Assembly (NCBI GenBank): GCA_048173955.1
Contig: DBEYOB010000042.1
Coordinates: 1 to 25,223, forward strand
Source: CAZUFB01 sp048173955
Lineage (GTDB): Bacteria > Actinomycetota > Coriobacteriia > Coriobacteriales > UMGS124
Length of the DNA stretch: 25,223 bases
Reading direction: 5' to 3'
The notes beneath the pieces are model-generated. The model was given only the letters and a program-made list of their open reading frames with translations. It was not told where the DNA came from and searched no databases. Both the position numbers and the translations under genes were made by a program. Shown here piece by piece: positions 22,093-25,223 of the stretch (position 1 is its first letter; each line of letters begins with the position of its first letter).

Positions 22093-22503
22093 TCACGCCC
22101 CTTCCCTCCCAAGCCGTTCCATGTACCAATCGTCACGCAGATCGTCCCACGAGGGTGCCTCGCCGCTGGTCGGCGCACCGCTGGGCGAAGCATCCCCTAT
22201 GCCGAGGTCGGCGGCAGTCCAGGCAAACAGCTCCCGAATCGAACGCGTTGCCTCCACTTTGCGCGACGCGGCATCGGACAGGCCTTCGGCCGCAGACGGC
22301 TCTATAACCTTCGCGATGGCGCCCGCATCGTCTTGGTTGTCCACCACGTAGCGCCACAAGCCCCGCACCGCCACCGAGGGTGAATAGCCGAGTCGCGCCA
22401 GAACATCGTCCCCTGCCTTTTTGAGCCCCTCCTCAATGCGCGTGTTCATTTGAACTTGCTTTGACCCCGGCAATCCATGGGCTGCAGCAGTATCAATCGG
22501 CAC
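22093..22503 (-). CDS. RelB/DinJ-like antitoxin paired with the PIN toxin
   Basis: Predicted 136 aa from a GTG start at 22503, chosen because GGAAGGGG lies seven bases upstream; the next ATG (22449, MNTRIEE) would remove a short N-terminal arm and lacks such a site. The segment VQMNTRIEEGLKKAGDDVL followed by LGYSPSVAVRGLW is the ribbon-helix-helix DNA-binding pattern of RelB/DinJ antitoxins. The long acidic C-terminal part (~75-136), with APSWDDLRDDWYMERL at the end, probably wraps the PIN toxin. It would repress its own operon. The extended -10 at 22553-22561 lies in a region with imperfect inverted repeats. Confidence 0.8.
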   Translation of the reverse strand: MPIDTAAAHGLPGSKQVQMNTRIEEGLKKAGDDVLARLGYSPSVAVRGLWRYVVDNQDDAGAIAKVIEPSAAEGLSDAASRKVEATRSIRELFAWTAADLGIGDASPSGAPTSGEAPSWDDLRDDWYMERLGREGA

Positions 22504-22552
22504 GGCGTTACCCCTTCCGCGAAGGCAACATGTGTGTATATCTGATGATAGC

Positions 22553-22561
22553 AGTATAGCA
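22553..22561 (-). promoter_or_regulatory. Extended -10 promoter of the RelB/PIN operon
   Basis: On the minus strand TGCTATACT is an extended -10 about 50 bases before the GTG start. Around it, TGTATATCT- and AGATACATA-like words form an imperfect inverted repeat (about 7 of 9 matching) that could be the antitoxin operator. Confidence 0.45.
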
Positions 22562-22599
22562 CATAGATACATAAGCCATTTGGCAGAGCCAAGTGGCGC

Positions 22600-23472
22600 C
22601 TACCCCCGCGGAGGGACGATGCAGTCGTAGCGCACGGCCTTGCCGGCGATCGTGTAGCTCGGCTTGACGCCGGCGAGATGCGGACCTTTGACCGGGCGCT
22701 TGACGACCACCTTGCGCGGACCCGCGACGAGGGCAGCCTCGAGCAGCGCGACCTGTTCCTCCTCGGGGCAGGGACGCTCGAGATGGTGGATGAGTTGGAA
22801 CTTCTTCTTGACCGCCGCGCTCTTGCGGCGCTCGGGAAACATCGGGTCGAGGTAGACCACGTCGGGCGCCTCGCCCGCAGCGCGCATACGCGCAAGTTCG
22901 GCGACGCTATCCGCCTCGACGAGGCGCATCCGCCCGACAACGGGCGCCAGCTCGGGAACGTCGGCAGCGCGGCTCAGGGCATCCGCGAGCAATGCCGCCA
23001 CGACGGGGTCGTTTTCGAGCATCAGCACTTCGAAGCCAGACGCCGCGAGCAGGAGGGAGTCCTCACCCAGGCCCGCCGTGGCATCGACCGCGTGCGGCGT
23101 ACCGGCAAAGCCCTTGAGCCGCGCGGCGCGGACGAGCAGCTCGCGGTTGAGGTTGGCGGACTTGAGGCGCGGGAGCATCCGGGTGAAGTCGCCCCGCAGC
23201 TCCATGCCCCCGCCGACCAGGGAAAGACCTTCGGCGTCGAAACGCAGGGCGATGGGCGGTGCCGGCATCTCGGAGACAGGAGTGCGAGTCCGCATCGAGG
23301 CGGCATCCTTGGGACAGGGATTGGATGCGACCTCGACGACCGGGACGCCCAAACGCCCGACCAGACGCTCGGCGGCCTCGAGGCGGGCGTCGTCCTCTAC
23401 GACGACCACGATGTCGGGGGGCGCCCCGAAGGACGTGGCATCGGGCGAAGACGCCGCACCGCAACCGGTCAT
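22600..23472 (-). CDS. rsmJ: 16S rRNA (guanine-1516-N2)-methyltransferase
   Basis: Predicted 290 aa. The SAM-binding motif I is VDATAGLGEDSLLLA (129-143), with the acidic end of strand 2 in LMLENDP. The motif IV segment YLDPMFPERRKSA (207-219) followed by VKKKFQLI is characteristic of RsmJ, which methylates G1516 of 16S rRNA. C-terminal VVVKRPVKGP (~260-269) fits the family. The start at 23472 is set by AGGAGGGG about seven bases upstream; the frame is open to 23616 with unlike sequence. The N-terminal ~70 residues are only loosely conserved. It is a single gene between the toxin-antitoxin operon and a long intergenic region. Confidence 0.9.
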   Translation of the reverse strand: MTGCGAASSPDATSFGAPPDIVVVVEDDARLEAAERLVGRLGVPVVEVASNPCPKDAASMRTRTPVSEMPAPPIALRFDAEGLSLVGGGMELRGDFTRMLPRLKSANLNRELLVRAARLKGFAGTPHAVDATAGLGEDSLLLAASGFEVLMLENDPVVAALLADALSRAADVPELAPVVGRMRLVEADSVAELARMRAAGEAPDVVYLDPMFPERRKSAAVKKKFQLIHHLERPCPEEEQVALLEAALVAGPRKVVVKRPVKGPHLAGVKPSYTIAGKAVRYDCIVPPRG

Positions 23473-23664
23473 GTCCACACCCCTCCTCTCCCCTGCAACG
23501 CAGGACCCCGCATCGGCCGCCTCGGCAACCGGCGCACGGAAACGCGCCCCTCGGACGAAGCGCACCTTGCGCGCTGCCCGAACGTCGACCTGCGTCAGGA
23601 TACCACACGGCGGCAACGCGAAACGGCGGGCGGGCGCGTGGGCGGACGGCTAAGGGGGGTGAAC

Positions 23665-23793
23665 GACGGCTGTGCGGGCTGAAAAGATTTCCTATTTGAT
23701 AGACTGTGGTCAACTTCGGAAAACCACCAGGTAAAAAACGTGCTCGATACAACGCTTTCAGAAAGTAAACAGCCGTCAGCCCGCACAGCCGTC
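23665..23793. repeat. 18 bp perfect inverted repeat around an AT-rich core
   Basis: GACGGCTGTGCGGGCTGA (23665-23682) and its exact complement (23776-23793) enclose 93 bases of lower GC. The match extends imperfectly outwards (GGGTG-type ends). The right arm also holds CAGCCGTCAGC twice directly. The core has internal stems TGGT...ACCA and CTTTC/GAAAG. It could be a small mobile palindromic element or a structured RNA. Confidence 0.7.
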
Positions 23794-24225
23794 AGCACCC
23801 GTCAAGTCACCCGCGTTTCCGCGCCATCGACGAACCGCAACGGCATAAATCTGCGCACATGCATAAGGCATCGAATGCGACCACTGCCATTCAAGCTGTA
23901 AATGAGGCGGTCAGTATGGATTGATTATCATTTCTTATATAGTTTAACTTAATTTCTAAAATTAACGCCCAGTTACCCATCGAAATGCGGTGCACCCGGA
24001 GCGAATCGGGGCGCACTGCCCTCCGTCGACCAGCCCTTTCGTCGCAGCCGCCACCGTGCAATCGCGTGCAGCAAACGCATTCGACGCGATTCTGGCCACA
24101 AGGAACCGCGTTTCGAGCAATTATGGGCGCTAATTATATTTTTGATACCCAGGTAACGTTTCATGCACTCGATGTCCCATGCTCCCCACCCTGCATTATG
24201 CCTCCCACCCATATTTGATCCCTCT
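23794..24225. other. Long intergenic region with AT-rich patch and palindrome
   Basis: No credible gene is seen between rsmJ and the flavodoxin. The stretch 23905-23970 is strikingly AT-rich and contains a perfect 7-3-7 palindrome TTAATTTCTAAAATTAA (23949-23965). The remainder (23970-24200) is GC-rich and non-coding by eye. The AT patch may be a regulatory or recently acquired segment. Confidence 0.5.
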
Positions 24226-24245
24226 TATAATGACATTGTGTCATT
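24226..24245 (+). promoter_or_regulatory. -10 element overlapped by a 17 bp palindromic operator
   Basis: TATAAT (24226-24231) is overlapped by the perfect palindrome AATGACATTGTGTCATT (24229-24245, arms AATGACA/TGTCATT). No clear -35 is present at 17 bases. A repressor bound here would block the promoter. It lies about 100 bases before the flavodoxin start. Confidence 0.55.
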
Positions 24246-24345
24246 TTACCGAATATCGCATCCGGGCGAGAGCACCGCCGCTTCCGTGGGGTATATCTGC
24301 GAGCGCAGGCGCAAATACAGGCACGAGCACGAGAGGGGATTTGCC

Positions 24346-24831
24346 ATGAGCACGTTGGTCGCATACTTCTCCGCCACAGGATCCTCCGGGACGACGGCGC
24401 GCGTCGCCAAAAACCTCGCGCAAGCAACCGGTGCCGATCTCTTTGAGATCGCCCCCGAGACGCCCTACACCGAGGCCGACCTCGACTGGCACGATGCATC
24501 GAGCCGCAGCTCCGTCGAGATGCGGGATGAGACCTGCCGTCCCGCCATTGCAGGCGCGGTCGACGGGATGGACGCCTACGACACCGTGTTCGTCGGTTTC
24601 CCCATCTGGTGGTACGTGGAGCCGCGCATCATCGACACGTTCCTCGAGTCGTACGACTTTGCCGGCAAGACCGTCGTCCCCTTCGCAACGAGCGGCGGCA
24701 GCAACCTCGGCAAGGCGCCCGAACGCATGGAGGGCATCGCCAAGGGCGCGACCGTGCTCGCCGGCAAGATGCTCAACGGCAACCCGGGCATCGACGAGCT
24801 CCGTGCCTGGGCGGAGAGCCTCAGGCGCTAG
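24346..24831 (+). CDS. Flavodoxin family protein
   Basis: Predicted 161 aa, usual for the family. The N-terminal FMN phosphate-binding loop is AYFSATGSSGTTA (6-18). The second segment with VFVGFPIWWYVEP (~83-95) is typical of the Flavodoxin_4 group, and the third loop is FATSGGSNLG (~118-127). It is an FMN-binding electron carrier or quinone/azo reductase-like protein; the partner is unknown. The start is supported by AGAGGGG eight bases upstream, and the frame is open further upstream only by chance. It appears monocistronic, with a palindromic operator at its promoter and a strong terminator after it, suggesting tight inducible control. Confidence 0.92.
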   Translation: MSTLVAYFSATGSSGTTARVAKNLAQATGADLFEIAPETPYTEADLDWHDASSRSSVEMRDETCRPAIAGAVDGMDAYDTVFVGFPIWWYVEPRIIDTFLESYDFAGKTVVPFATSGGSNLGKAPERMEGIAKGATVLAGKMLNGNPGIDELRAWAESLRR

Positions 24832-24874
24832 GCCCAGCGCCGCGCATCGTCTCGGCAAGCGTACCATCTCAAAC

Positions 24875-24912
24875 GTGGGCGGCTCCCGGAAGGTGTTCCG
24901 GGGGCCGCCCAC
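24875..24912. terminator. Strong bidirectional terminator hairpin
   Basis: A 17 bp stem with one G-U pair and a GGTG loop; the outer arms are GTGGGCGGC and its complement. It lies between the convergent flavodoxin and oligoendopeptidase genes. There is no long T-tract on either side. Confidence 0.75.
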
Positions 24913-24936
24913 TTGCGATTGGCTGCCGGAGCGGGC

Positions 24937-25223
24937 TCACGCGCCCATCATGGCGGCAAACTCGTCGAGCAGGCCCGAGAACTCGGCGAGCGCGTTTTCT
25001 ATCGGCTCGGCGGTCGTCATGTCCACGCCCGCGCCCCGCAGAAGGTCGATCGGCGACTTGGAGCAGCCGCCCGCAAGGAAGCCCAGGTAGTCGGCCGCCG
25101 CCGGCTCGCCCTCCGCAAGGATGCGCTGCGACAGGGCGATCGCCGCAGCGAAGCCCGTCGCGTACTGGTACACGTAGAAGTCGTAGTAGAGGTGCGGGAT
25201 GCGCGCCCACTCGACCGAGATCA
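24937..25223 (-). CDS. pepF: Oligoendopeptidase F family, C-terminal fragment (partial)
   Basis: About 95 C-terminal residues are visible and the gene continues beyond the window edge. The frame reads ISVEWARIPHLYYDFYVYQY then ATGFAAAIALS, followed by YLGFLAGGCSKSPIDLL and GVDMTTAEPI. These are the conserved C-terminal helices of M3-family oligoendopeptidase F, including the tyrosines of the peptide-binding site (H..YYDFYVYQYATG). The zinc-binding HExxH lies upstream, outside the window. It is a cytoplasmic zinc metallopeptidase cutting short peptides. It is convergent with the flavodoxin gene across a strong hairpin. Confidence 0.92.
   Translation of the reverse strand, partial: ISVEWARIPHLYYDFYVYQYATGFAAAIALSQRILAEGEPAAADYLGFLAGGCSKSPIDLLRGAGVDMTTAEPIENALAEFSGLLDEFAAMMGA

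Noticed and set aside
23595..23798. Small minus-strand frame across the palindromic element
   Set aside because: Its sequence is set by the inverted arms and core; no ribosome site or family is visible, and a non-coding element explains it better.

Overview
The window is GC-rich DNA of a bacterial chromosome. Gene content, codon use and repeats suggest a Coriobacteriia-type actinobacterium (Collinsella or Olsenella-like); this is inferred from general resemblance, not from a search. No rRNA, tRNA or CRISPR array was seen.

Layout. (1) Positions 1-6300, plus strand: three paralogous proteins, each with a four-Cys zinc ribbon and two membrane spans, followed by an SPFH-domain protein with a C-terminal SHOCT helix pair. 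This resembles the Bacillus YdjG/YdjH/YdjI membrane-stress module, without PspA in view. An IS110-family element on the minus strand sits between paralogs 2 and 3. (2) 6300-9950: three consecutive minus-strand SirTM-like sirtuins, the third degenerate at the active site, divergent from an Rrf2 regulator. Overlapping divergent promoters and repeated operator-like sites lie between them. (3) 9930-12700: a VanZ/RDD fusion membrane protein and an MFS transporter, both on the minus strand. (4) 12840-15470, plus strand: a RelE/ParE toxin remnant, an AlkA-like glycosylase translationally coupled to an O6-methylguanine methyltransferase (an alkylation-repair pair), then a MalY/PatB-type PLP enzyme. 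(5) 15900-19700: a frameshifted nuclease-like gene, then two minus-strand ATPases. (6) 19850-23480, minus strand: prfC, a RelB-like antitoxin with a PIN toxin, and rsmJ. (7) 23480-25223: a long AT-rich intergenic region with palindromes, a flavodoxin, and the C-terminal end of an M3-family oligoendopeptidase running off the window.

The most distinctive unexplained structure is a family of ~50 bp repeats present as three inverted pairs (near 11.3, 15.55 and 17.35 kb). Each pair spans about 220-250 bp and encloses unrelated sequence. In two cases a repeat supplies the last codons and stop of the gene before it. The SirTM cluster without visible macrodomain or lipoyl-carrier partners, and the triplicated zinc-ribbon/SPFH locus, are the best candidates for a less-described system.
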